The notes under the pieces were generated by a model. It ran no database searches. It had not been told where the DNA came from and saw nothing but the letters and a program-made list of their open reading frames with translations. 64,000 nucleotides of DNA from the NCBI RefSeq assembly GCF_007570865.1, contig NZ_VLPS01000001.1:310001-374000 (forward strand), written 5' to 3'. Made by a program: the position numbers and the translations under genes. Shown here piece after piece: positions 52,980 to 63,039 of the stretch. How positions within the stretch are numbered: the stretch's first letter is position 1; every line of letters starts with the position of its first letter. This DNA is from Atlantibacter subterraneus. Its GTDB lineage: Bacteria; Pseudomonadota; Gammaproteobacteria; Enterobacterales; Enterobacteriaceae.

Positions 52980-55762
52980 AGAATGATTTCGTCCTCTGTT
53001 TCCGGTTCAGGCTGCATGTTATCTGCCAGACTTTCATCCGATGCATCTACAACGTCAGCGGTAAACGCACTGTCTGTCACGCCCAGTACGATGCGGGCTA
53101 TCGCCGTATTCGCCGTCATTTTCTGCAACAGCAGCAGGGATAGCGGCGGTAGCATCTCGCCATCAATAACCGATTCCAGCATCCGCGCGCCGTTTTCAGC
53201 GCGGGTGACACGCTGCATGATTTCGTCAGTCACTTCCGGCTGAATCACCACCTCCGCGCTAAAGCGGGTGTGCAGCACGTTATCCAGTCGCGCCAGCTTC
53301 CCGGCGATAATGACTGAGAGTGTTTCACGTGACAGCGGCAGATAGGGCACCACTTCCATGCGTGCCAGCAGCGCGGGTTTGAAGAAGTCCGCCAGTACCG
53401 GATACAGCTCGTCGTGCATGGTTTCCGGGGTGTCGGCATGTTCGACAATCACTTGATAACCAAGGTTGGAGGTCAGGAAAAAGACGATGTTTTTACAGTC
53501 AATCAGACGGCCTTCGCCGTCGGCCATCTCGCCTTTATCAAAGGCCTGGTAAAACAGGTTAAGCACGTCCGGGTGAGCTTTTTCCACTTCATCCAGCAGC
53601 ACAACGGAATACGGTTTTTGACGGATGGCTTCGGTCAGCACGCCGCCTTCGCCATAGCCGACATAGCCTGGAGGGGAACCAATCAGGCGCGAGACGGTAT
53701 GCTTCTCCTGGAACTCCGACATATTGATGGTGGTAAGGTACTGGCGACCACCGTAGAGCAGCTCCGCCAGTTGCAGCACAGTTTCGGTTTTTCCTACACC
53801 GCTGGGACCGGCCAGCAGGAACGCGCCGAGCGGCCTCCCCGGACGGCGCAGATCGGCACGTGCGGTAAGAAGATGTTTATGCAAGTGTTTGATCGCCAGA
53901 TCCTGCCCCTTAATGGTGTCGCCTAGCCACTGCGGCAGATCAGTGATGACTGACATTTCGTTCTGCGACAGGCGGTTAAGCGGCACGCCTGTCCATTCGG
54001 CAATGACGGCGGCGATTTGCTTTTTATCGACATGTGGGGAAACCAGTAGCTGCGTATCATGCAGAGTCTTCAGTTCAGCGGTTAACTGCGCCAGACGCTT
54101 TGCCGGGGGGATTTCATGTTCCATCTGTCTGGCTAGCGGCTCATCCACAGCCACGGATTCATCGCTTGAGGGCTCATTCACCGGGACAGCAATATCGTCG
54201 GCAGCCACTGCTTTCGGCGCGGCGATGTCCTCTTCGCCAATCGCTTTCGAGTCGTCCAGCAATCCCCTACGCAGCGCGATAATTTCCTGTACCACCGCCT
54301 GCTGCTGATGCCATGCCGCTTCCAGTTCATCCAGTTCGGTGAGCGTTTCGTCATACCGTACAATTACTTCGGTCAGCCGTGAGGTGTCAGACCGCAGACC
54401 GATGCGGATCTCGCGCTCAAGCTGGCGCATCTCCGTTTCACACTGGTGGCGCAGGGTGGTCAGCGCGGAAATCTGCTTCGGCGGAGAGGAAAGGTTAATC
54501 GCTACCCGCGCGCAGGCGGTATCCAGCACATCGATGGCTTTATCCGGCAACTGACGACCAGAGAGGTAACGCTCGCTCAACGTTGCCGCCGCCTGTAACG
54601 CTTCATCGTCAATCAGCACGCCGTGGGATTGCTCATACACCGCCGACAGGCCGCGTAGAATAATGGTGGCTTCGGCAGCATTGGGTTCGCTTACTTTTAC
54701 CAGTTGGAAACGACGCGACAGGCCGGCGTCTTTCTCGAAGTATTTTTTATATTCGCTCCAGGTGGTGGCGGCGATGGTTTTCAGCTCGCCGCGCGCCAGC
54801 GCAGGCTTTAATAGGTTAGAGATATCCAGCCCGCCTTGCTGGTTGCCGGCACCTATCAGCGTGTGGGCCTCGTCGATAAATAGAATAATGGGTTTCGGTG
54901 ACTGAATGACCTCCGCCATCAACCCCTTAAATCGCTTCTCAAACTCGCCTTTAACCGATGCTCCAGCCTGAAGCGCGCCAAGATCCAGGATCATAATATC
55001 GGTATCGTGTAGCTTGTCCGGTATCTGACCGGCGACAATGCGTAGCGCCAGCCCTTCGATCAGCGCGCTTTTGCCGACGCCTGCCTCACCGACCACCACC
55101 GGGTTGTTTTTACGGCGGCGGCAGAGAATGTCTATCATCAGGTCGATTTCATTATCGCGGCACAATACCGGATCGAGTTTGCCGTTGCGGGCATCAGCGG
55201 TCATGTTTCTGGCGTAGCGGGTAAGCAAGCTGTCGCCAGTATCGGCTGCGGCGCTGATGACATGTCCGTCGGCATTCAGCACAACCGACTCGGCGGAGTC
55301 CTTCGTCCATCCGGCAAAATCCTGCTGTAGTTGGTCGCGGTTAATGGCGGTGAGCAGCCGGGCGGCGGCAGGCAGCACGTAGCGCAGCGGCGAATGGAGC
55401 AGGGCGAGCAGCAGGACACCACCTCGCAACTCTGTCTGCTGCATTTCAGCAGACGCCAGCAGCCAGGCCTCTTTCAGCCATTCAACCAGCATGGGGGAAA
55501 ACGACGGATAGCTATCCACTGAACGGGTTGTGGCGTAATTTTCTACTGTCAGCGCCTGGCGTAAATCATCGGTGCTGATCCCGGCGCGTTCAGTAATTAC
55601 CCGTAAATCGCTGCGCAGGATAGCCAGCATCTGGATCAGTACGTGGCTGACAGTGATTTCCGCTGCCTGCTGGCTCATACACTCCGAGGCTGCGGCTTCC
55701 AGGGCCTGTTTCGCAAAGGGGTTAAGCCGTTTTACCAGTGTGGCCAAATCAATCTGAATCAT
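52976..55762 (-). CDS. clpV: T6SS ATPase ClpV (TssH)
   Basis: 928 residues. A ClpV-specific N-domain (1-160) that recognises the contracted sheath, two AAA+ modules: Walker [11 protein letters not shown] near 223 and GPSGVGKTE near 650, Walker [10 protein letters not shown] and [11 protein letters not shown], and a middle coiled-coil region around 420-560 with an acidic insert. It disassembles contracted TssBC sheath. It starts 8 bases after tssL. No disruption was seen. Confidence 0.96.
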   Translation of the reverse strand: MIQIDLATLVKRLNPFAKQALEAAASECMSQQAAEITVSHVLIQMLAILRSDLRVITERAGISTDDLRQALTVENYATTRSVDSYPSFSPMLVEWLKEAWLLASAEMQQTELRGGVLLLALLHSPLRYVLPAAARLLTAINRDQLQQDFAGWTKDSAESVVLNADGHVISAAADTGDSLLTRYARNMTADARNGKLDPVLCRDNEIDLMIDILCRRRKNNPVVVGEAGVGKSALIEGLALRIVAGQIPDKLHDTDIMILDLGALQAGASVKGEFEKRFKGLMAEVIQSPKPIILFIDEAHTLIGAGNQQGGLDISNLLKPALARGELKTIAATTWSEYKKYFEKDAGLSRRFQLVKVSEPNAAEATIILRGLSAVYEQSHGVLIDDEALQAAATLSERYLSGRQLPDKAIDVLDTACARVAINLSSPPKQISALTTLRHQCETEMRQLEREIRIGLRSDTSRLTEVIVRYDETLTELDELEAAWHQQQAVVQEIIALRRGLLDDSKAIGEEDIAAPKAVAADDIAVPVNEPSSDESVAVDEPLARQMEHEIPPAKRLAQLTAELKTLHDTQLLVSPHVDKKQIAAVIAEWTGVPLNRLSQNEMSVITDLPQWLGDTIKGQDLAIKHLHKHLLTARADLRRPGRPLGAFLLAGPSGVGKTETVLQLAELLYGGRQYLTTINMSEFQEKHTVSRLIGSPPGYVGYGEGGVLTEAIRQKPYSVVLLDEVEKAHPDVLNLFYQAFDKGEMADGEGRLIDCKNIVFFLTSNLGYQVIVEHADTPETMHDELYPVLADFFKPALLARMEVVPYLPLSRETLSVIIAGKLARLDNVLHTRFSAEVVIQPEVTDEIMQRVTRAENGARMLESVIDGEMLPPLSLLLLQKMTANTAIARIVLGVTDSAFTADVVDASDESLADNMQPEPETEDEIIL

Positions 55763-55770
55763 AGGTGTCC

Positions 55771-56529
55771 TTACCTGGCGAGCAGCCGGTTTAACTGGTG
55801 AAGAATGTCCTGGGTCTGGCCGTCCAGGCGTAACAGATAGAACAGATAAAACAGCGCCAGCACGACGATGCCGCCGGACAGAACATGTCGGATGGTCAGT
55901 CGTTTAATGAGCTGGTAGCGTTCGCCTTGGGTTTTTTTATCCTGGTGCAGCAGCGGAAAGGGCGCATCGCCTCGCAGTTTATGAAGGACGTGATACAGGC
56001 GGCGGTATATCTGCTCAAACTCCCCCTGATCCTGAGGCGCGACTTTATAACGCCCACGAAAGCCCAGCGAAAAGCAGATATACAAAAACTCAAGTAGATC
56101 CTGGTAGCGTTTTGGCTCGCGCATCAGGCGCTCCAGCAGAATAAAGACCTTTTCACCGCCCCAGGCTTCATTGTGAAAATGAACCAGTAACGACTGTTTG
56201 ATCCATTCGTTCTTGTTGGACCAGCCATTACCCAGCGCCGCTTCATCAATAAAGGTACACAGGATGTAACGAAACGAGATAATCACGCCTGGCTCATAGC
56301 CCTGCTCCTGAAGTAGCTGCTCCACCGCCTGTACGTCTGTCACCACCTGTGTGAACAGGTGTTCAGGCATGGCATGGCTGTTCATTCCCGCAACACGCAT
56401 CACCATCCCCAGCAGCGGCGTGGCGGCGTCAATCATTGGATTCAGGCTATTGCCGCGAAGTGTAAGCTGGTACTGGCGGTAGCCTTCGCTTTCGTATCCG
56501 GGTAAAGGAGGCAGTGACAGATTATCCAT
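55771..56529 (-). CDS. tssL: T6SS protein TssL (DotU/IcmH), short form
   Basis: 252 residues. The DotU cytoplasmic domain (NPMIDAATPLLGMVMRV at the start, FIDEAALGNGWSNKNEW, FLYICFSLGFRGRYKV) is followed by one C-terminal transmembrane helix (VLSGGIVVLALFYLFYLLRL, about 213-233) and a short periplasmic tail. No OmpA domain is present. It links TssK to TssM in the membrane complex. Confidence 0.95.
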   Translation of the reverse strand: MDNLSLPPLPGYESEGYRQYQLTLRGNSLNPMIDAATPLLGMVMRVAGMNSHAMPEHLFTQVVTDVQAVEQLLQEQGYEPGVIISFRYILCTFIDEAALGNGWSNKNEWIKQSLLVHFHNEAWGGEKVFILLERLMREPKRYQDLLEFLYICFSLGFRGRYKVAPQDQGEFEQIYRRLYHVLHKLRGDAPFPLLHQDKKTQGERYQLIKRLTIRHVLSGGIVVLALFYLFYLLRLDGQTQDILHQLNRLLAR

Positions 56530-56533
56530 CGCG

Positions 56534-57865
56534 TTATCCTCTTATGGCCCACAGTTGCATATTCAGATCCGGGAAACTGCCGGAAACATGCAGAGCGACG
56601 GCTCCGGCAGCAACTATGTCTGCCCAAACGGTACCGCTTTTGTCCAGTTCGAAATAACTGAAACCGGCATGGTAAGGGAGCTGGCGGGGAGCCACCATCA
56701 GGGTGTGCAGCGGTATGCCGGGGATCTGTACGCTGACCATATTGCGAATTTTTTCCGGTGAGGAAATTTTTGACTGCTGAATAAACTGGCGCTGGAGCTG
56801 AAGCGTCTCCATTTTTGCTGCTACCGCCAGCACGAAAGTGGCTGACTGCAACAGTGTTGAGTCATGTACATCAGCTTGCCAGATGCCATCACGCAGATGC
56901 AGCGGCAGGTTAACCGCCCTGGGCGACAGGACGGTATGCAGCGCGCGCTTCACTTCCGGCAACAGTGTTTTGAATGTGTCCGTCAGATTACTATGATCAT
57001 AGACATCCAGTGGACATGGCAAGCGGGACGGCTCAGTAAATGTCATGAGTTCGCCCAGCAGCCCGGCAAGATCGAGATAAAGCTCTTCCGGATGAAGCTG
57101 TGGTCTGCGGGTGCGGTGGGTAAACCGGGTCTGGTTACGGTTGAGCAGTTGCAGCATCATAAATTCCGCCACATCGGCAATACCGCTTTGCGCTGGAGAG
57201 CCAATGCGGTTAGCCAGGTCATTTGCCCGGCCACCGACCGCTTCCTGGACTTCGCGGAGATATTCACGCAGCCGTGCGCTGACATGGATGTTCTGACAGG
57301 AGGGGATAAAACTGTCATCCAGCATCAGAGAGCCGTCTGCACGCCTGTCTTTGATACGACACAGCGGCAGCGTGACATACGCACTCATATCGTCTGCCCC
57401 GCTCATAATGCGGGGTGTTAACTGACCCAGCGTCAGTGCCCGCGCATCACCATTCTCTGAATGTAGATCCCGTACATTGGCATCGTTCAGCCGGTAACGT
57501 CCGATTTGTTGCCCGTAACTGACTTCGCCTCTCACATCGCTAGCGACGGGTAAGGCCAGATAGACATAACGGCTTTCTTCATTAGGAAAGCTGTCCGGTT
57601 GCAGCGGATCGGGTAACGCATCCTGATCCGGAAGGGAGAACACCGTGCCATCCGGCAGCGTGCCGGACGCGCTGTCGAGCATGATTTTACCCTGTGCCAG
57701 CAACTCGTTGTTGATGGACAACTCCGTAAATCCCCAGGATAAATCACTAACAGCCCGGAAACGAAGATTATTCACATAATCGTTATAACGTTGCTGCTGC
57801 TGGAGATGGTGTGGACGCATCAGTGTCCCTTCGCGCCATATCACCTTGTTTCGCGTGGTTGCCAT
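56534..57865 (-). CDS. tssK: T6SS baseplate protein TssK
   Basis: 443 residues, the normal TssK length, beginning with the family's KVIWREGTLMRPHHLQQQQRY motif. It forms trimers that join the baseplate to the TssL/TssM membrane complex. Starts 2 bases after the tssJ stop; no disruption was seen. Confidence 0.95.
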   Translation of the reverse strand: MATTRNKVIWREGTLMRPHHLQQQQRYNDYVNNLRFRAVSDLSWGFTELSINNELLAQGKIMLDSASGTLPDGTVFSLPDQDALPDPLQPDSFPNEESRYVYLALPVASDVRGEVSYGQQIGRYRLNDANVRDLHSENGDARALTLGQLTPRIMSGADDMSAYVTLPLCRIKDRRADGSLMLDDSFIPSCQNIHVSARLREYLREVQEAVGGRANDLANRIGSPAQSGIADVAEFMMLQLLNRNQTRFTHRTRRPQLHPEELYLDLAGLLGELMTFTEPSRLPCPLDVYDHSNLTDTFKTLLPEVKRALHTVLSPRAVNLPLHLRDGIWQADVHDSTLLQSATFVLAVAAKMETLQLQRQFIQQSKISSPEKIRNMVSVQIPGIPLHTLMVAPRQLPYHAGFSYFELDKSGTVWADIVAAGAVALHVSGSFPDLNMQLWAIRG

Positions 57866-57867
57866 CG

Positions 57868-58401
57868 TTAGTCATCCTCTTTTTTCATTTCAATACTGCT
57901 CTGCCGGATATGCACCAGCAGGCGGTAGTTGTGTCCTGTCCCTTCCACCGGTTCGATTTGCTTCCATTCCGTAGTCTGGTCATCAGAGAAGTAGGCAATC
58001 ACGCCAATAAACTGTGTCTTCTCATCCATCTTCACCGGTGGTAGGGTTTTTATTGTGTCGGGCAGCAGGCTGAAATCCTGGTGATCGATATAGTTCTTCC
58101 CCAGCGCATCCGGTAATGGTGTGCTGGCGAGCTGGTCATAATCTGCAGCCTGCAATTTCGAATCATCACTCAGGTAAACCAGCTGTACGTCTACCGCCGC
58201 CGCTTCACCGTCCGCATTGATGTTGGCATCCGGCTCTGTCAGCAACGTAATCGCCACCTGCGAAGCCTGGTCAGCCAGTTTACCGACCTGAATATCCGGG
58301 TTTTTGATGACCTGGCCGATTTTTTTTGCTGTTTCACAGCCTGATAAAGCGACGGTGAGCAATGCCAATGCCATCCAGGCGCGGCAAAAAGGCCTGGTCA
58401 T
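57868..58401 (-). CDS. tssJ: T6SS outer-membrane lipoprotein TssJ
   Basis: 177 residues with a lipoprotein signal peptide, lipobox LSGC with the lipidated Cys at 22. The mature part has the TssJ beta-sandwich pattern (VAITLLTEPDANINADGEAAAVDVQLVYL). Lys at +4/+5 rather than Asp after Cys favours sorting to the outer membrane. It overlaps the end of the FHA gene by four bases. Confidence 0.93.
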   Translation of the reverse strand: MTRPFCRAWMALALLTVALSGCETAKKIGQVIKNPDIQVGKLADQASQVAITLLTEPDANINADGEAAAVDVQLVYLSDDSKLQAADYDQLASTPLPDALGKNYIDHQDFSLLPDTIKTLPPVKMDEKTQFIGVIAYFSDDQTTEWKQIEPVEGTGHNYRLLVHIRQSSIEMKKEDD

Positions 58402-59687
58402 GCTTCCGGCTCCCGCTGTTTTTCACGCAGTACTCGGTCATAGACCTGGGCATACACTTCGTTAAACAGCATCTCGAAACCCTGCTGGCGGCTGGATGCC
58501 AGCTCATCGTAATAATCGCAGTACATCTGCCAGGCTCCGGCATCATCCAGCGGCTTGCGCAGTTCATGGCTGCGGCGGTACTGTACAAAACGTCGCATCA
58601 GGCTCTGCGGCGAGAAGGCGCCCAGCAGTACGCGCAGCGAATCCACAATGGCGGTGCGGTTGGCTTCTTCGTGAAGGCGGATATTGCGCAGGCTCTCGCT
58701 CACGGCGGCAGGCGCGGCGAGATGAACCGGGCTTTTTCCTTCAGCAAACAGCACGTCCAGCGCAGTGGCGTAGTCCATATTCAGGCGCAGCGGGTTATCT
58801 TCTAGTGGGCGCAGATGTTTGTCAGACAGGCTGTTGCGGTGCTGCTGTAGGTCAAGCAGCCCTTTAACTGCCGCCTGCAATGTCCTTCCCGCTTCCTCCA
58901 GAAAATCATCAGCATCTTCTGTATTATGTACGGCAAGTGTTCCGCCCAGCCCTCGCAGCAACGGGCTGATGGCGAGATGGCGCTGCGCCGCGTCTGCCGG
59001 TGTAATCGCGTTATCATCGGCGTCCTGCGGATCGGCATACATTGACGGCAAATCCATATACGGCGTGTTGATCCCGCCGTGTTTGACCGGATCGGACAAC
59101 GGCGCGGATGGCCGGGCAGGCGTGATCGCTGCAAGGGGATCGTCCCTTGTGGTCAAACTTTCGGTCCGCAGCGTCTGTAACGGGTCGGTGGAAAAGCCAT
59201 TAACAATGGTATCTGCAAGCTGATGGCGGGACGGCATACCTGGATATTCCGGCGCGCCGTCAGTGGACAGCAACGTGTCTGAAAGAATGTCGTGGTTAGA
59301 AACGATAGTTTCGGGGGTGGCCATCTCTTCGTCGTAATGCCGCATCCCGCCGTGGTTCAGATAAACCCGAAGTACCAGATGCCCCGTCTGGATCTCATCG
59401 CCCTGGCGTAACTGCACCAGATCCGAGGCTACCGCAACTTTGGCCTGGTTCAGCCATATTGGTGCGGCCAGCGGATGCAGGCAGAATGCGCCATCATGCA
59501 GACTGATGGTGAACGCTTTCGCCGGAATATCCTAATGCCTATCCTGAACTGACCAGTGGCACTCACTGCTGTGGCCCACATCTCCGCCCTGCGTGAACAG
59601 ACACCGTGCCGCGCGCCCGCTTTCCAGTTCGCTGCCGTTAACGACATGCAGTGAAAGCGTTTGTTGCCGCGCTTTTCCTTCCGCCAT
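58398..59687 (-). pseudogene. tagH: T6SS FHA-domain protein TagH (Fha), interrupted by an in-frame amber codon
   Basis: Read from the ATG at 59687 (GGAG six bases upstream) the frame codes for an FHA protein of 429 codons, but codon 52 is TAG (59534-59532). The sequence before it (MAEGKARQQTLSLHVVNGSE onward, CLFTQGGDVGHSSECHWSV) and after it (DIPAKAFTISLHDGAFCL, then RLGDEIQTG-like stretch) is one continuous FHA domain in a single frame. After it come a variable linker and the VasC-type C-terminal domain (LLRGLGGTLA ... YYDELASSRQQGFEMLFNEVY). A GTG at 59417 would give only the part after most of the FHA fold. One base change, for example TAG from CAG, would restore the gene. Confidence 0.85.
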
Positions 59688-59711
59688 ATCATGCTCCATA
59701 GTGGTTATATT

Positions 59712-60806
59712 TTACTCCCTGACCCGGATGGTGACTGAGGGATGTTCTCCCGGATCGCCGAGAAATGATGTCCAGCCCAGCAGTGCGCTCTTGCTATCGC
59801 CCAGCCGCATGGTGCTCACTTGTTCTGGTGCCAGTGCCAGGTGCAAATCCCAGGCAAGCTGATCGCGTAGGACGAAAGAGACAAACATCGCCATTGGCAT
59901 AAAGTTTTCTCCTGACGGCAGGAACGAGAGAAACTGCTTACGATTCAGGTTGTTAATGCTCAACTGAAATTTACCGCTGAGATCGGGAACACTCGTCCCG
60001 AGGACAAAATTGCCCAGCACCGATCGACAGGCCAGCTTTTCGCCATTTTTAATGGTGTAACATCCGAGACTGTTCTGCTGATCTGGCTCTATTTCTACCA
60101 TCCGCCTCTGCCAGTTTTGCAGAGTCACATCAGATAAATTTAAATCGAAACAGTGAGCGACCAGCGAGCAGACGATCTCCGGCGAGCGTCCCGGATTCGC
60201 CAGTATTCCGGCATAGGCCAGCATTTTGCTGTGATTGATTGCCAGCCGTTCGCGAAGCTGCCGGTGGCCCAGCCCTACCAGGGAATACATCCGCTGTGAG
60301 AACGCATCCATGCCGCCGTTACGGAAACTGATGTGGTAGCGGTACTTACGCCAAATATGCCAGACAAACTGCGTCAGGCGGTGGCTGAACATATCCAGAA
60401 AATCACTGACCGGACTTTGCTCGTGCGCGGATTTCCAAGCCAGGTGATCAAGGTAATAACCGGGCAAGGGAGACTGGCTGCCCTGTAGCCCCATAAAGGT
60501 GGTGGTCACCCTGAACTGCCCGGAGGTCTCTTGCTCCAGCGCCCTGACATCACTTACCGGAAACCCCAGGCTGGCATCAGCCCGGAAACGAATGGTCTCC
60601 TGCGCCGGAGGGGTATCGAGGGACAACGCCGGTGTTTCGCTACCCTCTGATGCCAGCCTGTGCAGCAACTCGGCAAGGGCAAAAAAATTACAGGCGCATG
60701 CGTCCTGAAGAAAACACTCCCGCAACGTGTTTTTTTCATCCTCTACCGGAGCATTGTCCGGACTCAAATGAGCGGGTGTTGCCCGGTTCTTTCCGCCCAT
60801 TTCCAT
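59712..60806 (-). CDS. tssG: T6SS baseplate protein TssG
   Basis: 364 residues, typical length. Family features are NFFALAELLHRL near residue 40, FRADASLGFPVSDVRALE, the GLQGSQSPLPGYYLDHL segment and the C-terminal LGWTSFLGD. With TssE, TssF and TssK it forms the baseplate wedge. Its 5' end overlaps the end of tssF by 43 bases. Confidence 0.93.
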   Translation of the reverse strand: MEMGGKNRATPAHLSPDNAPVEDEKNTLRECFLQDACACNFFALAELLHRLASEGSETPALSLDTPPAQETIRFRADASLGFPVSDVRALEQETSGQFRVTTTFMGLQGSQSPLPGYYLDHLAWKSAHEQSPVSDFLDMFSHRLTQFVWHIWRKYRYHISFRNGGMDAFSQRMYSLVGLGHRQLRERLAINHSKMLAYAGILANPGRSPEIVCSLVAHCFDLNLSDVTLQNWQRRMVEIEPDQQNSLGCYTIKNGEKLACRSVLGNFVLGTSVPDLSGKFQLSINNLNRKQFLSFLPSGENFMPMAMFVSFVLRDQLAWDLHLALAPEQVSTMRLGDSKSALLGWTSFLGDPGEHPSVTIRVRE

Positions 60807-62617
60807 GACTCCTGGCTTTCCGTGTTAACAACGGTCAGTATGTGGAATGAATTGACGCTGGCATAAAGCGACAGAAAGTGCGACAAAACTGCACCCAGCA
60901 GGTACATCTCTCCTTCACAGACAAACGGCCCTGGATGGATATACAAGGTAGACGCCAGACCGCGTACCGGTATCCCGGTAAACAGGCGATCAACCGGCCT
61001 GGTTTCCAGCCGTTCAATGGCATCCAGCTTCTGCTGTGACAGGCGAGCCATCTGCGGGTGATGAATAGCGTGGCGATCAAAATTAGCTATGACCTGTTTG
61101 AGCGCATCAGCATCCAGCAGTGACAGATAATTCAGGTTCATGGCGGACAGCAAGGACCAGTGCAGGCTGCCGTCTATAACCGGCCAGAGTGGCGGTGTGG
61201 GTCGGGTAATATTGCGAAATGACGCCACTGCCGCGTTTTTACCTGTTGTACTTGTGATGTCGCCAGGTAGGATCTGCACCGGCAACTCACGGTTAGTGCA
61301 GATCAGCGATACCGAGACCACTTCATTATTAAGCAGTGAGGCATCCGGGTGGCTGCCATCGGCATGGATAAAAGCCAGATTATGATCAAAGCCCCGGTGA
61401 AAAAGTGAGGTCTTTGTCCGGTGCTGCCAGTAGACCACTTCCCGTTTACGGCTGTATTCCATCTGGTGGCTAAAGCTTTCAAAGGCCGGCCAATGACGTA
61501 CAGAAGGTGTGGTAACGGGGTGTCCAAACTCTTTTTTTCTGAATATATTCTGTGTCTGGCTCACCACACTGTTAACCGAAAAAATGTCGTAATGATCTGG
61601 ATAGTGGCGGCTGGGTATCAGCGGATAATCTGCCCGTTGGTGATCCAGCGTAATCGCTTCGGCATGATGGAAAAAAAGATTAATGGCGGGCGCACAGTAT
61701 AAACGCAGGGAGCTGCGGTTTAACTGGATATCCACTGGTAAGGGGCGTGAAAAACGCAGCCGCAGGGTGAATCGGTTCTCCTTTAATCTGCCAGGTAGCG
61801 CCGGAACGCCGCAGGCATCGAAAAACAGAAAACTGTCAGCGTAGCAGAAAAATTCCTGGAGAATACGGTAGCCGCTATGAACATTACCGGGCCAGGGCAG
61901 CATGGCATCCTCTGACTCAAATCCCACAGCTTTCAGCATAAATTCAGGCATCGGGATCGACTGCTCGCCCGTAAGCAACTCTGCGCCCTGTAAATATTCG
62001 CAAAACCACAGATAAAGCTGGAAACGGGTATAATTATCATCGTTGCCCAGCCAGAAGCGCAGCCTGTTCAGATCCAGAGTGGTGAAATCTGTACCCGGTG
62101 CTACGGTAAATGTTATATCAATGATGCCATGGCGGGGCGTACTGCGATCCTCAACCTGGTCCAGTTGAACGGGCAACAGCCAGATATCCCGGCAGAGAGT
62201 GAAAGTACAGGGCGGGGCTACATCGTGCTCATTGCCGGAATTCGCAGATAATACTTGGTTTCCCTGAGTCCCCTTCGCGCCGGTTGTTAACTGTTCATTA
62301 CGAGGGATGCGTACCGGTACGGAAGTTTTGTCCATATCCGGACTGTATTCAATTAGCGTCATCGACGGCACCGGGCGCAGATAATTGGGCCACAGCATTT
62401 TGATCAGGCCGTGTGTTAGCTCAGGAAACTCATCCTCAATTTTCTGGCGCAGATTGCCAGTCAGAAAGGCCACGCCTTCCAGCAGACGCTCGATATCCGG
62501 GTCGGCCCCTTTTTCAGCCAGAAACCGAGCCAGATTCGGTTTTTCAGTCGCCAGTTGCTTACTTAACTGCCGAAGGTAATTCAGCTCCTGCCTATAATAG
62601 CGCTCTTCAAATTCCAT
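60764..62617 (-). CDS. tssF: T6SS baseplate protein TssF
   Basis: 617 residues from the ATG at 62617, giving the family start MEFEERYYRQELNYLRQL; the frame upstream to 62677 lies in tssE. The region DPDIERLLEGVAFLTGNLRQKIEDEFPELTHGLI (about 38-72) is highly characteristic. Uninterrupted. It starts 4 bases after the tssE stop. Confidence 0.95.
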   Translation of the reverse strand: MEFEERYYRQELNYLRQLSKQLATEKPNLARFLAEKGADPDIERLLEGVAFLTGNLRQKIEDEFPELTHGLIKMLWPNYLRPVPSMTLIEYSPDMDKTSVPVRIPRNEQLTTGAKGTQGNQVLSANSGNEHDVAPPCTFTLCRDIWLLPVQLDQVEDRSTPRHGIIDITFTVAPGTDFTTLDLNRLRFWLGNDDNYTRFQLYLWFCEYLQGAELLTGEQSIPMPEFMLKAVGFESEDAMLPWPGNVHSGYRILQEFFCYADSFLFFDACGVPALPGRLKENRFTLRLRFSRPLPVDIQLNRSSLRLYCAPAINLFFHHAEAITLDHQRADYPLIPSRHYPDHYDIFSVNSVVSQTQNIFRKKEFGHPVTTPSVRHWPAFESFSHQMEYSRKREVVYWQHRTKTSLFHRGFDHNLAFIHADGSHPDASLLNNEVVSVSLICTNRELPVQILPGDITSTTGKNAAVASFRNITRPTPPLWPVIDGSLHWSLLSAMNLNYLSLLDADALKQVIANFDRHAIHHPQMARLSQQKLDAIERLETRPVDRLFTGIPVRGLASTLYIHPGPFVCEGEMYLLGAVLSHFLSLYASVNSFHILTVVNTESQESWKWAERTGQHPLI

Positions 62618-62621
62618 TTTG

Positions 62622-63039
62622 CTAATCCACCCGATAATGCTGATTGCCGTGCGGTGCCATATCAAACTCAAGCACATCGTCGATGCCGTTAAATGTCACC
62701 CAGGCGGTGATATGGAAAATTATTTCCTGTGGGCTGGCTGCCTGGGAAAGAGCCGCCCGAACCTCAGCATGTGAGATTCGGGGTTCATAGCGCTCAATAC
62801 ACTGCACGATGGCCCGGCTCATGGCGCTGCGGTAATTATCAGATCCTTCCGGCTCTTCTATGCCCAGCTCCGGGGTGCCCCGACAACTTCCGGAGCGAGT
62901 GTTCAGGATATTTCGCAGGCTGAGGCGAATGGACTGTCTGAACGCCTCAATATTATTACCCCCCCCGCCAGTTTCTGGCAGGAGGGTTTTCCAGACGCTC
63001 AAATAGCGATCCGGCAGGCCTCTCGCGCTCCGGTATCAC
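62622..63039 (-). pseudogene. tssE: T6SS baseplate protein TssE, frameshifted at a G8 run
   Basis: The C-terminal part (from NNIEAFRQSIRLSLRNILNTRSG on, gp25-like, with ELGIEEPEG and RYEPRISHAEV) is open. Its own frame upstream has only a TTG at 63002 and does not look like TssE. In the other frame a GTG at 63039, overlapping the tssC stop, gives MIPERERPAGSLFERLENPP, the expected TssE start, which ends at a TAA just after a run of eight Gs (62959-62966 on the plus strand as C8). With seven Gs both parts join into one 138-residue TssE. So the gene is frameshifted by one base as given. Confidence 0.82.

Noticed and set aside
62622..63002. Complete tssE starting at TTG 63002
   Set aside because: The N-terminal residues in this frame do not resemble TssE, whereas the alternative frame from GTG 63039 does; the gene is therefore treated as frameshifted.
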